This document shows, piece after piece, positions 29,701 to 42,882 of a DNA stretch of 64,000 nucleotides (its first letter is position 1; the number at the start of each line of letters is the position of its first letter). The stretch is from Bathynomus jamesi (lineage: Eukaryota; Arthropoda; Malacostraca; Isopoda; Cirolanidae). The position numbers were made by a program, and so were the translations under genes. The DNA lies in the NCBI GenBank assembly GCA_023014485.1, contig JAJOZX010000482.1, forward strand, positions 1,157,501 to 1,221,500, read 5' to 3'. The notes below the pieces were generated by a model. That model saw nothing but the letters and a program-made list of their open reading frames with translations, ran no database searches and had not been told where the DNA came from.

Positions 29701-32700
29701 AAAACTTCCCCACTCAAAACACCCGTTGCTTCTGTCACATTAATTTACCACTGTGTTAACTGGCGAAATGTGTCACTCAAACACTTACTCTTCCTTCTGA
29801 GCTAAATACACACTTTCACAGTTCTTAGTTTCGTTGGAAATGTCGAGTAATTGGTCTTGAACAGATTTCACATTTAGTTTCAGTTCGTTCTCTTTAACGT
29901 TCCTGTCATTTAAAGCCTTCATCTTCGCGTCTTTTTCTCTCTCAATTTCATTCATTTTTCTCTCCATCGCAGTGAAAAGGTCCTTCGAAGATGGGGAGCT
30001 TTCATTCTAAGAAGGAACATAAGCAAATTAAAAGTTCATAATCAAAAAAGAAATCGAAAAGAAATCGTTCTTGATATCGGGGGGTAGGGGGTAGGGTCTT
30101 AAATCCGGTGCTGACTCATAGCACCGGATATAAGACCTAATATTACATTTTTTTTTTTTTCCAGATTCCTATTTAGGTACCTAGAATGTTAAAAGTTTGT
30201 ATTAAAATACATTATTTAATTTTAAAATATCAGTAATAAATAAAATATAGTTAAAATCTTATTAAATTAAATTATGGCTACTAGAAAAAGAAGCCACACT
30301 GCAGCCTTCGGATATCCAGCAAAATTGTCATCTGCCATGACGCCATCAAAAGCTGATGTTGTAAGGCACTTCCATTTTATTGTTAGTGGAAGAATCTAAA
30401 GCACAGGGTAAAATAAGTAAAAATGATTGCTATAACGTAGTTGTTCAAGATATAAAAGAAATTTGGCAAAAATTTTCTTTCCCAACAATTGATACAAAGG
30501 GAATTTATGTTAGAGTTACTAGACTTATAGAAGATGCTGATAAGTTAACTAAATGCCCTATGATAAAAAGAAATTAAAAATATTATGAAAAATTAAAGAA
30601 ATATGACGAGGTGTTTGACATATCTCCATGCCACTGTTATGACAAAGACATAAGGGATAATAAACTTTGTAGGTGTGAGCATAAAATATATACCTATTAT
30701 AGAATGGGAAGCTTTTATTGGTCAAAAAGGAAGAAAAAACCAGTTAGGAAAAATTTATAAAAAAACTACTTCAAGTAATTTGAGAAAGTTGGGCAAAATC
30801 TAAAAAGCACAGGAAAGGAAAAAGAAATCAAAAGAAAAATTAAGAGAAGCAAGGGAATTTGTATCATCAGAAGTGATAGAAGATGATAATGAAAATGAAG
30901 ATGTCGATTTTCAAGACAGAGAGGACTTAGATTATGAAGAAGACTTAGAATTAATAGAAAATTTTCAAAATAGATATACCTATGAAAATTTAGCCAAAAC
31001 TTCAGAGAGATATAGGGTAAGCAATAGGGCCACAGCAGCCCTTATAAACGCTGCCTTAAAAGATATGAAGATTTTAAGTTTAGAAAATATGCTTGATTTT
31101 TCATGCATTTTTGTATTTTTTAAATTTTTTTTCATTAAAAAATAAATATAACTGTTTTACAAACGAACTTTTATAATAATAAAAAAATTTCGAAGTAAAT
31201 CGCGAATTATCTCGAATTTTACGAATTTTCTGAAAAACTGAAACCGGTAGGGAGGAGGGGGGTCCTCAGAATTCAAAAATATTTTACCAGGGTGTTACTA
31301 TGATTGATTGAACCACCTCACACTATGTACGTAAGAAATAAAAAATTTCGACCCGCCCTAATGAGGACGTTACCAGAGAGAGCACAGTAACATCCTTTGC
31401 CGATGACACAAAGATTACCGTAGTAGAAAAATAAGAAACTCTGAGGGTATAGGATCTCTACAAACAGACGTGAACAGAATCTACAAGTGGTCTGAAAACA
31501 ATATAAAATTTAACACCGAGAAATTTCAAGTGTTAAGGTATGGAAAAAGGGAGAACCTAAAATCCATGGAATACTATGGAAAAACTATACACGCCTACAA
31601 CATGGTATCGTATATGGTACCTTTATTTCTTAATTAAATACAAATTATTAATTTAATGAATTAAATAACTACAAAATTGCCTCGAGATTGGCAACATAGC
31701 CTATTGGGAATGAAAATAATTGCCATACATAGAACCCAATTGGGCCCACATAACAAGACAAACGTATTATTTCCTATCAAAATTTTCCATCGCTGACGCA
31801 TGAAAATTACTTCGAGAAGAAATAATGAAAACAAAAATTAGACGTCTGGGGACTTTGTATAAAGTCAGCGAAATTGAAGACAAAGAAATTTATATTAGCT
31901 GCTCAGAGCTGCTGAGTTCCAAACGATGCTTTAAGCAAGGGAGACGTACTTAAATCTTCCTATAAGTTCTGAGTGAATATCAAGTAATATAAACCTAGTA
32001 ACTCAAAAGGATAGGCCTATCCTTCAGGTATTTAAGTGTAGTGAATGCCTATATTAATTAACCCAAATAAACTCGTTGCGTAACACCATCGCCGACATCG
32101 AAAGAGCCGCGTGTCCTACAACCAGAAGCGAGGCCCGACGAAACAAAGTATGGCAATTTCCTTCCTTACCATTAGGCAACGCTAAATACCGAAGGGCCCC
32201 GGGCATGGGGACGAGGCCTGGCCTCAGGCCTCGTGGCCGAGGTCTTTTTAGGGGAAGCCTCACGAGGCCTTAAGATTGTTAGGCTGAAGGTATTTGAGAT
32301 ACCGGAGGTATATAAATTAATCATTAACCAAAAAAAACACTATTTAACAAGGTCTTTTGAAGACCTCCACAAACAACTTTTTAACGAAAAAACGTAGGGT
32401 TTTTGCCGTCCAACTCTCGACCGATATCTGCTGGAAATTTCCAATGGATGAGGGTGACGGCAATAAACCATAACCCTATATAGTTTTTTACGAATCAGGC
32501 GAGTTTGTCTAAAATCAATTTGTCTAAAATAGTTTGTCTAAAATCAATTTGTCTAATAACAATTTGTCTAAAATACAATTTGTCTAAAAATAATTTGTCT
32601 AAAATACAATTTGTCTAAAATACAATTTGTCTAAAATACAATTTGTCTAAAAATAATTTGTCTAAAATACAATTTGTCTAAACAAACAATTTAATATAAT

Positions 32701-35700
32701 ATGGCATACAAATTGTTGCCTGATGTACAATGCTATTTATTACTTGCCACGCCCCATCTTAAAAGGTTACCTCTTGTGCGGAATAGTACATCGAAATCAG
32801 TTATCCCGGAACCCATAACCCGGTTAGGTTAGGTTAGGTATATTATGAAATAAAATCAACCCATTTTCAATCTTTTCATCCTCACTCCAAATTTATCAAG
32901 CAGACAAATGCATTTCTAGTTATCTTCAGTTATTAGTCAAATTGTATTTTAGACAAATTATTTTTAGACAAACTATTTTATACTTCGATGTACTATTCCG
33001 CACAAGAGATAACCTTTTAAGATGGGGCGTGGCAAGTAATAAATAGCATTGTACATCAGGCAACAATTTGTATGCCATATTATATTAAATTGTTTGTTTA
33101 GACAAATTGTATTTTAGACAAATTATTTTTAGACAAATTGTATTTTAGACAAATTGTATTTTAGACAAATTGTATTTTAGACAAATTATTTTTAGACAAA
33201 TTGTATTTTAGACAAATTGTTATTAGACAAATTGATTTTAGACAAACTATTTTAGACAAATTGATTTTAGACAAACTATTTTAGACATTGTTTTAGACAA
33301 ATTGATTTAGACAAATTGTATTTTAGACGAATTGTTTTAGACAAATTGTATTTTAGACGAATTGTTTTAGACAAATTCTCCTAGACGCAGTTTTTTAGGA
33401 CCCATATCGACAGGAAATTCAGAGAAATTCTAAAGCAAAAGATTTAGTTGCAATAACTGATGATGCGAAATTTGAAACATAAAATAAGATAGCAGTAAAC
33501 AGAGCAGAGAGAATAACTGGGCAGATACTGAGAACCTTTAAAGACGAAGGGATAGGAATATGATGATTCCTCTATTGAAAACACTGATCATACACAAGTT
33601 GGAATACTGCTCGGTCCTAACATTCCCATATAAAAAAGAAGACATTAGTCATCTACAAGAGATTCAGAGAAGCTTCACAGCCAAGACATTAGTCATCTAC
33701 AAGAGATTCAGAGAATCTTCACAGCCAAGACCAATCGGTGCAAAGAACTCAATTACTGGGAAAAGTTACATGAATTAAACCAATATTCACTGGAAAGGAG
33801 AGATATATGCACCATTATTTACACTTGAAAAATAATGGAGAAACTAGCCCCTAATCTTACTCTGAACACTATAACCCCGACAAACAACAGTGGAAAGTAG
33901 AAAAGGAAGACTGTGTCGTGAAATTCATCCTATATAAAGGGTTATATATATGGGATACAAATATCATGTACAGTTTGGGGCAGGGCTTTTGGGACATCCT
34001 GTAGAGATAGTTTCCGAAGACCTCACCTCTTTTAGTCGTAAATAGTTTTCTGTTGCTGTAGCTATATTCTTGACTTGGTTTTCTACATTACTGGATACTG
34101 CATACGACCTTGGGCGAGCCTGAAGTTGGGACAAATAATACGTTAGGAGGTATGAACCCCTTATATATACAGTACATGGTGTTTATAAAGTCTCTATCTA
34201 TTTCAGTGAAAACGTACCAAAAAGAGTAAAATTCAATAACAATATAATAGAAGGAACAAGCGGTAGCTCGCTATCGCTCGCGACCGTTGTACAACTTGGC
34301 CCTCCGGGCAGGTAGCACTGTGATCCAGCTACAAAATTAAAAAAAACGCCATTACCTCCATCCCTCTCCCCCATTACTCCCACACACAAGTAAAAAACCA
34401 TTACCCCCACTCCCCCAATTACCCCACCCCCTCCCCCACTACCTCCGGGCGGGTAGCACTGTGACATATACTGCTACGCGCCCTCCGGGCGGGTAGCAGT
34501 ATATGTCTCACAATGTGAAGCTCAAGATTTTCACGGCTGCGTTCTTTTCTGTAGTTTTATCGCGGTGCTGGGGCCTTGGGACCCAGTAATTGTGACCTAG
34601 GACCGGGAAACTTGACAGAGCACATCGGCAGCTCATGGGCTATCAGTTGGTGGTGGTTGCAGAATTTTCCAACGTGCCGTTTAGTCTGTGCACGGTTCCG
34701 AAGAAAGCGGACAGACACACACACACACACATTTTAGCTCAAAAGTATATAGGATACATTTAATGAATACTTGAGTATATGATTCTACAAGCACCATCAG
34801 TATCTGTACAGCGTTCGAATCTGTCAGCAGCATTGCGGAACACATTTTGGAGCATGACGGGGGTAATTTTTGTAACTGCTGTTACGATACGAGCACGTAA
34901 ATGTCCCAGCTTCATTCAGATGGCATTTTAAACACCGTCGTCTTTCAACAAGATGGGGCACCTTGTCATTACACAAACATTGTTCGGGAGTACCTAAATG
35001 AACGATTTCCAAATCGGTGGATCGGACGTGGAGGCAACATGCCCTGGACGGCTCGATCTCCTGACCTAACGCCATTCGATTTCTTTGCATGGGCTTTATC
35101 AAGTCAAACATCTATCAAACGAGGGTTACAGACTGCGAGATTTACGTGCTCGTATCGTAAGAGCAGTTACAAAAATAACCCCTGTCATGCTCCAAAATGT
35201 ATTCTACAATGCTGCTGACAGATTCGAACTCTGTAGAGATACTGATGGTGCTCATGTAGAATCATATACTTAAGTATTCATTAAATGTATGCCTTCTATT
35301 ATACTGTTATTGAATTTTACCCTTTTTGCAACGTTTTCACTGAAATAGATAGGGACTTTATAAACACCCTGTATATACCAGGTGGGCAAAAAAATACCGA
35401 CTACGCTGATGTTCTCAGTATTGTGTGCAATAATATTGAACCAATTTGAAATTTTTACTAGGGATGTCACGGGTACCCGACCCGATCGGGTAATGTACTA
35501 CTCGATGATACCTGACCCAATCAGGTAATTGCTAAAAAATCGGGTACGGGTAGTAAAACCCAAATTCTATTTTAATTTTAATTTTATTGTTTTGCAGGTT
35601 TTCTTGAAACATATAAAAAATCGAGTTTCTCCAATTCCACAGTACGCACGTAGTTGGAAATGATGATCTCAACATCTTGTTAAAAAAATGAGTATATGCG

Positions 35701-38700
35701 ACCCCCCTTACCCTTCCATAGCATCCCCCCCCCATTTTACTCTCTCCACAGATATAAACCCCAAATGTGACAATCATGCATTATATTAAGTCTTATTAAG
35801 TAGATTAGATTAATTTGGATAGATTATTTAGATAGATTGAATAGATTAATTTAGATAGATTAGATGAATTATATAAATTATTGTCACATTTTTTTGTTTA
35901 GTTTCAGATTGTTTATGATTGAATGAGTTATGATTTAATTCCGAATGAGTTATATTAAATTCAGATTGAATGATTCAACTGCTAGAATTTAACAATTAGT
36001 TTCTTGTTATTAATGCTACTAGGCCTAAATAAGTGAAATCATGGCGACAAGAAGCAAAACGCACAATTCAACATTTGGTCACCCTGCAGAATTTCCACCT
36101 TCAATGACTCCTTCAAAGGCTGACGTATTTAGGCATTATTTATTGGTAAGAAAACGAGAAGAACTGATTTCGAAAGGTTCTAGAACAGCAAAAGAATGTT
36201 ACAGAATTGTCACTAAAGATGTGGAAGCCATTTGGGAGAAGTTTTCCTTTCCACATATAGGATTTGAAGGAATAGCTATAAAAGTTGAACGATTGATAGA
36301 ATCTGCAGCAAAGCTAAATAAAGTACAGTACCATTAAAACAAAGAAAACAGTTTTCAGCAGAAGGTGGAGACATTCGATGAAATGTTTGATATTTGCACT
36401 TGTACTTGTTACGATAAAAAAAATCAGTCGAACGGATTGCAGATGTGATATTAGAGTTCCAATGATTGAGTGGGAGTCTTTTGTGGGGCAGAAACGAAAA
36501 AACAACTAGGACCAATCGACAGAGTAACGACTTCCGCAAGAAAAACGACTCACGATAGAGTTAAAGGATTAGAAAGAAGAGCCAAGATAAGCCTAGATAT
36601 GAATGTCGCCTCAACCAGCAAACTGGACCCTTTACATATTATGGAAGAGGAGAGCATGGAAATTGATGATGACAGCGACGATATTGACTTTATTCTGGAT
36701 TTTGAGCTGAGAGAAAACCATCAGAACAGAATTATTTATGACAACAATAACAGCAGAGAGATACCGTGTAAGTTACAGAGCTACTGCAGCTATAGTAAAT
36801 GCAGCTTTGAAGGATATGGGAATATTAGACGAAACCAATATGTTGGATAGGAAAAAAGTGGAAATAGAAAGAATGTGTGTGGGTAAAAAGAACATAATCA
36901 AAGTGAAATCAGAGAGAACACAGATTGAAGGCATCGGATTTGATGGTAGAAAAGATCAAACTAAGACAAAGAAGGGAATGGAGTACAAAGAACATTATGT
37001 AATAGTCAAAGAACCTGGTGATGTTTACATGGATCATATAGCTCCAGATAACGGAACTGCTTGTTGTATTGCAGATGAAATAACTTTTAGAGTTGAATCT
37101 AATAGCATAGAATCCCTCAAAGCTTTGCTATGCGATGGCACCCCAGTGAACACTGGCAGGATTGGCAGAGTGCTAAAATTGATTGAATTATATCTGGACA
37201 GGCCGGTACAATGGCTGATTTGCCTTTTGCATGCAAACGAACTGCCCTTCAGGCACGTATTTGAAGCAATTGATGGAAAAACTTCGGGACCAAACACCTT
37301 CAAAGGTTCTCTTGGAAATAAACTCCGAGAGGATTTGACCAAACTGGATATAGTTGATTATACCCCTGTAGAGGGCAACATTAAAGAAGTTGCCGATATT
37401 GTTAAGAGTTTCAGCAGTGACCAAAAATATACCGTATGTATGAAATGCGCATTAGCACACAATCTGGATGCATCTCACAAGCGTTAGCCACCAGATCCCC
37501 AGGTGCCCTCCATCATGCAAGATGGCTAACACGAGCAAACAGGATCCTGCGCTTATGTCTCTACACGGAATCCAGACAAAAACATCCAAGACCTAGTAAA
37601 AATTATAATGCTGGTTGTGAAAAACTATATAGGGCATTGGGTTGATTGCCTGTTACCCTCATCCGTTGGAAATGTCCAGCAGATTTCAGTGGAGAGTGAA
37701 CGACAAAAGCCCTATATATTTTCGTTAGAGAGTTATGAATATGTAGGTCTTTAAAGGACCTCTTTATATTTAATTGTTTATGGTAATTTTAGCGTCGGGA
37801 TTTTAGACACCCTAGAATGAAAATGAAAATGAAATTGCCTCACCTTAATTTTGATGGATCTTAGTTTACTTCGATGTTGGGCGTTACGATCTTTTTCGGT
37901 GTAGGGCCGCCACGATGGAGTTACACGACGAATTAACACTTTGTTACTAATATAGGCAATCACTAATTTACCCCTGAAGGAATAGGCCTACCCTTTTATA
38001 GTCATTAGGTTTTATATTATAAGGAATTCACACAGAACTTTAGGGAGGACTTTAGACATCCTCCCGTTTAAAGCGTTTACTGTAACATAAACAGCCCTGA
38101 GACTATTCCTTTAATATATCTTCATATTTCTGTATAAATTGCTGATTTTGCAAAGGTTGTTGACTCTTTCTCCCTTGTTTTTGCATGGGTTAGCGAATGG
38201 AAGATTTCGTTTCACGTGAAATAAATGAAGGTTTCACGTGGTTATGCAGACCGACGCCTACATACGGTTTCCATGTATGTATGGCAATCATTTCATTCCC
38301 ATTAGGCTATGTCAACAATCCCGAGCCAATTTTGTATAGATAATTAATTCAATTAATTAATAATTTATATTTAATTATGAAATAAAGGTATCACATACGA
38401 TACCATGTTGTGGTTTTTTCCATATACTGGGGGGGGCCGGAGAAAAATTTGTTATAGATCAAATTTTTTGATAAACTGTGTTTTAAACCATGTGAAATGG
38501 ATTGAAAAGAATGAAATAGGAATTTAGGAAGAGAAAGGTTACTCAAGACCTATTTAAATATAAAAGTTCAAGAGGTTAGCTTCTCAAGTTTGGTTAAAGT
38601 TATTTCAATCAGTTCGACTCCCCTTAGGTATAGGAAATTTATGTTATTAAAGTAAAGTTATTAACTTTTGCTCATTATTTATCTGTGTAAATTTTATGTC

Positions 38701-41700
38701 ACCAATTTTTAAATGCTGGTTTACTAATGTTGTTTTGGAGTTTCGTCATGTTTTGTTTTGTTAATGATTTATGTTTTAATTAAAATGACTTCTACATTGG
38801 TGAGTTAATTGAAATGTACTGTACTTCCATGTTATGTTGTTTGGTTGAAAGAGTTTGTACTGTATTCAAACCTCCTACCACTTCAGACTAGTCAATACCC
38901 GTAGTTTTAGTGGAGTAAATGTTACTCCTCCACAGGTAGATCTGGAGGGCTTGGGGCTTTGAATCCTGTACTGTTTTTATGCTGTTTGGTCTCTGGCCAT
39001 TAGAGGCCACAAAACCCTTGTAATAGTTTGGGTTGTGGCCAAGGGGAGGCCACAAAACCCTTAATAGTTTGGTCTGTGGCCATGGAAGGCCACAAGAACC
39101 TTGTTATAGTTTGGATTGTGGCCATGGTAGGCCAAAAACCCTTGTAATAGTTTGGGTTGTGGCCAAGGGAGGCCACAAAACCCTTGTAATTGTTTGGGCT
39201 GTGGCCAAGGGGAGGCCACAAAACCCTTGTAATTGTTTGGGTTGTGGCCAAGGTAGGCCACAAAACCCTTGTAATAGTTTGGGTTGTGGCCAAGGGGAGG
39301 CCACAAAACCCTTGTAATAGTTTGGTCTGTGGCCATGGAAGGCCACAAGAACCTTGTTATAGTTTGGGTTGTGGCCACGGTAGGCCAAAAACCCTTGTAA
39401 TAGTTTGGGTTGTGGCCAAGGGAGGCCACAAAACCCTTGTAATTGTTTGGGCTATGGCCAAGGGGAGGCCACAAAACCCTTGTAATTGTTTGGGCTATGG
39501 CCAAGGGGAGGCCACAAAACCCTTGTAATTGTTTGGGTTGTGGCCAAGGTAGGCCACAAAACCCTTGTAATAGTTTGGGTTGTGGCCAAGGGGAGGCCAC
39601 AAAACCCTTGTAATAGTTTGGTCTGTGGCCAAGGGGAGGCCACAAGAACCTTGTTATAGTTTGGGTTGTGGCCATGGTAGGCCAAAAACCCTTGTAATAA
39701 TTTGGTCTGTGGCCATGGAAGGCCACAAGAACCTTGTTATAGTTTGGGTTGTGGCCATGGTAGGCCAAAAAACCCTTGTAATAGTTTGGGTTGTGGCCAA
39801 GGGAGGCCACAAAACCCTTGTAATTGTTTGGGCTATGGCCAAGGGGAGGCCACAAAACCCTTGTAATTGTTTGGGTTGTGGCCAAGGTAGGCCACAAAAC
39901 CCTTGTAATTGTTTGGGTTGTGGCCAAGGTAGGCCACAAAACCCTTAATAGTTTGGGTTGTGGCCAAGGGGAGGCCACAAAACCCTTGTAATTGTTTGGG
40001 CTGTGGCCAAGGGGAGGCCACAAAACCCTTGTAATTGTTTGGGTTGTGGCCAAGGTAGGCCACAAAACCCTTGTAATTGTTTGGGTTGTGGCCAAGGTAG
40101 GCCACAAAACCCTTGTAATTGTTTGGGCTGTGGCCAAGGGGAGGCCACAAAACCCTTGTAATTGTTTGGGTTGTGGCCAAGGTAGGCCACAAAACCCTTG
40201 TAATAGTTTGGTCTGTGGCCATGGAAGGCCACAAGAACCTTGTTATAGTTTGGGCTGTGGCCAAGGGGAGGCCACAAAACCCTTGTAATAGTAATAGTTT
40301 GAGCTGTGGCCAAGGAAAGGCCACAAAACCCATCTTAGATTACCTATAATTAATTTACGTTTTATTTGATATTTCATTTTTGTTTTTCCTCACTTTTTAA
40401 TATAAAAAGTGTAGCATTTTATAAAGTCCTCACTCTTTCCAAAATGAAAGGGTGTTGCAATTTAATTTATTTTCCATAGGAAATATTACAATGTTTTGTA
40501 TATATTTATATACTGTATGTATAATTTTAATTTTAGTTCTGCACTTAATTTTTGTAATGTTACAGTTCTGCACTTAATTTTTGTAATGTTACAGTTCTGC
40601 TCTTAATTTTTGTGATGTTACAGTTCTGCACTTAATTTTTGTGGTTACAGTTCTGCACTTAATTTTTGTGATGTTACAGTTCTGCACTTAATTTTTGTGA
40701 TGTTACAGTTCTGCACTTAATTTTTGTGATGTTACAGTTCTGCACTTAATTTTTGTGATGTTACAGTTCTGCACTTAATTTTTGTGATGTTACAGTTCTG
40801 CACTTAATTTTTGTGATGTTACAGTTCTGCACTTAATTTTTGTGATGTTACAGTTCTGCACTTAATTTTTGTGATGTTACAGTTCTGCACTTAATTTTTG
40901 TGATGTTACAGTTCTGCACTTAATTTTTGTGATGTTACAGTTCTGCACTTAATTTTTGTGATGTTACAGTTCTGCACTTAATTTTTGTGATGTTACAGTT
41001 ATGCACTTAATTTTTGTGATGTTAATGAGTCTTATAAGTTAAATTGCTGAAATAAATTTTATAACCTACACCACAGGTTGAATTATAAATTTAGTGTTTT
41101 TAGTTAGAATAGGCATTGAGTGTAAAGAGTAGGGTCTACTTTGTGAGGTAGGCTTCGTAATTTATTATTATTTATATGTAATGAAAAAGCCAAACATGTA
41201 ATAAATTCTGTTCAGATGTCAAAATGTTTGATAAGGCGTAATTTTATTATTATTTGTTTGTTTTAATTCTGTTTTGTTATTTTATTCAAGGTTAATGTTT
41301 TCACAGCAAATAACCCTTCCCCACATACGGACCACCATGTGAAAAACTATATAGGGCATTGGGTTGATTGCCTGTTACCCTCATCCGTTGGAAATGTCCA
41401 ACAGATTTCAGTGGAGAGTGAACGACAAAAGCCCTATATATTTTCGTTAGAGAGTTATGAATATGTAGGTCTTTAAAGGACCTCTTTATATTTAATTGTT
41501 TATGGTAATTTTAGCGTCGGGATTTTAGACACCCTAGAATGAAAATGAAAATGAAATTGCCTCACCTTAATTTTGATGGATCTTAGTTTACTTCGATGTT
41601 GGGCGTTACGATCTTTTTCGGTGTAGGGCCGCCACGATGGAGTTACACGACGAATTAACACTTTGTTACTAATATAGGCAATCACTAATTTACCCCTGAA

Positions 41701-42833
41701 GGAATAGGCCTACCCTTTTATAGTCATTAGGTTTTATATTATAAGGAATTCACACAGAACTTTAGGGAGGACTTTAGACATCCTCCCGTTTAAAGCGTTT
41801 ACTGTAACATAAACAGCCCTGAGACTATTCCTTTAATATATCTTCATATTTCTGTATAAATTGCTGATTTTGCAAAGGTTGTTGACTCTTTCTCCCTTGT
41901 TTTTGCATGGGTTAGCGAATGGAAGATTTCGTTTCACGTGAAATAAATGAAGGTTTCACGTGGTTATGCAGACCGACGCCTACATACGGTTTCCATGTAT
42001 GTATGGCAATCATTTCATTCCCATTAGGCTATGTCAACAATCCCGAGCCAATTTTGTATAGATAATTAATTCAATTAATTAATAATTTATATTTAATTAT
42101 GAAATAAAGGTATCACATACGATACCATGTTGTGGTTTTTCCATACTGGTTTACACTCCAGGCTGGTTTTGGATAAAGTCTCATCCAAAGGCAAATGAGG
42201 GAGCATCTAATTTTTGGTATATCATGCACTTGCTTAAAGGCTTAGATAAAAAGCATCGGATGATTATGGAGCGTGTCCTCAGAAATAACGCCTATTTTGC
42301 CCACCCAGAGAATATCTTACTCTCAATGATAACAGACACAAGAAGAGAGGTCAGAGAGCTGTCTCTTCAGCACATCATTCGAGCAAGAACTAGGAGCACC
42401 AATGTGAGAAATTTTGAGCTGCCAAAAACACTGAACTTTGAAGCAGACGATTATCCTAACATGATCGACTGGGACAACGAAACCATCACCCCTCCACCTA
42501 TTTTACAGAATTTGACAAATGATGATCTTCTTAAAGTTCAAAATGAACCACTTCAGCTTATTCCTTTTCCCTGTCACAGCCAGGGAGTAGAACATGCTGT
42601 AAATGTGGTAACAGAAGCATCACAAGATAGAATTGGTTACGAAAACAGACATAAATTTATTTTGAATGTACTGGAGTTGAGAAAATAGCTACCTGTTCCA
42701 ATGGAAAGGCCAGTGGTGTCAGTAATTTATGATTTTAAATTTCTTAAGGTGAATATTTTGGTTTTAATATGCTTCAATTGATTCTTTAAGTAATATACAG
42801 GGAAAGATTTCCTATTATAGTATATATATATAT

Positions 42834-42882
<49 letters not shown>

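Larger units (their letters stand above)
34175..35371 (+). mobile_element. mariner-like element with inverted duplication and insert
   Basis: TIRs of about 85 bp (34175-34262 and 35285-35371) starting CATGGTGTTTATAAAG and, inverted, CAGGGTGTTTATAAAG, with TA at both outer sides. The left side is not a normal 5' end: 34739-34905 is an inverted copy of 35130-35290, so the 3' end of the element is present twice, head to head. A 476-bp foreign insert (34263-34738) splits the left copy. Confidence 0.8.
37616..42145. mobile_element. Non-autonomous LTR element filled with minisatellites
   Basis: Two LTRs (37616-38424, 41338-42145) differ by one substitution seen (about 37679 vs 41401) and one T in a T run, so the insertion is very recent. 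CTGGT at 37611-37615 and 42146-42150 is a 5-bp target duplication; removing the element restores the T transposase frame. The 2.9 kb interior has no gag or pol, only a 42-bp minisatellite (38995-40330) and a 29-bp one (40533-41022). Orientation is unsure; TGGTGGTCCGTATG on the minus strand beside 41338 may be a primer-binding site. Confidence 0.88.
36041..42688 (+). pseudogene. Family T transposase-like gene, copy 2, split by LTR element
   Basis: N-terminus [58 protein letters not shown], Cys block CTCTCYDKK; acidic linker; [20 protein letters not shown]; core FDGRKD (D 36942-36944), [11 protein letters not shown] (D 37134-37136), CLLH (37221-37232), [14 protein letters not shown]. After frameshifts near 37480 it reads [16 protein letters not shown] up to the LTR insertion at 37616 and resumes at 42151 with [29 protein letters not shown] and [19 protein letters not shown] (E 42590-42592), stop at 42686-42688. 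Same landmarks and order as copy 1; better preserved. Confidence 0.75.

Noticed and set aside
34198..34467. Glycine-rich minus-strand ORF
   Set aside because: It is the complement of a CCCCAC/CCCTCC low-complexity run inside the 34263-34738 insert.
39000..40333. Repetitive ORFs (for example 358 codons, QTITRVLWP repeats)
   Set aside because: 42 bp is a multiple of 3 and lacks stops in some frames. Both strands are open and no start, signal or domain supports a protein.
40533..41022. CRISPR-like regular direct repeats
   Set aside because: The 29-bp units abut with no variable spacers, and the context is an animal LTR element.
37616..42145. Endogenous retrovirus or full LTR retrotransposon
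   Set aside because: No gag, protease, RT, integrase or envelope similarity in the 2.9 kb interior; only minisatellites.
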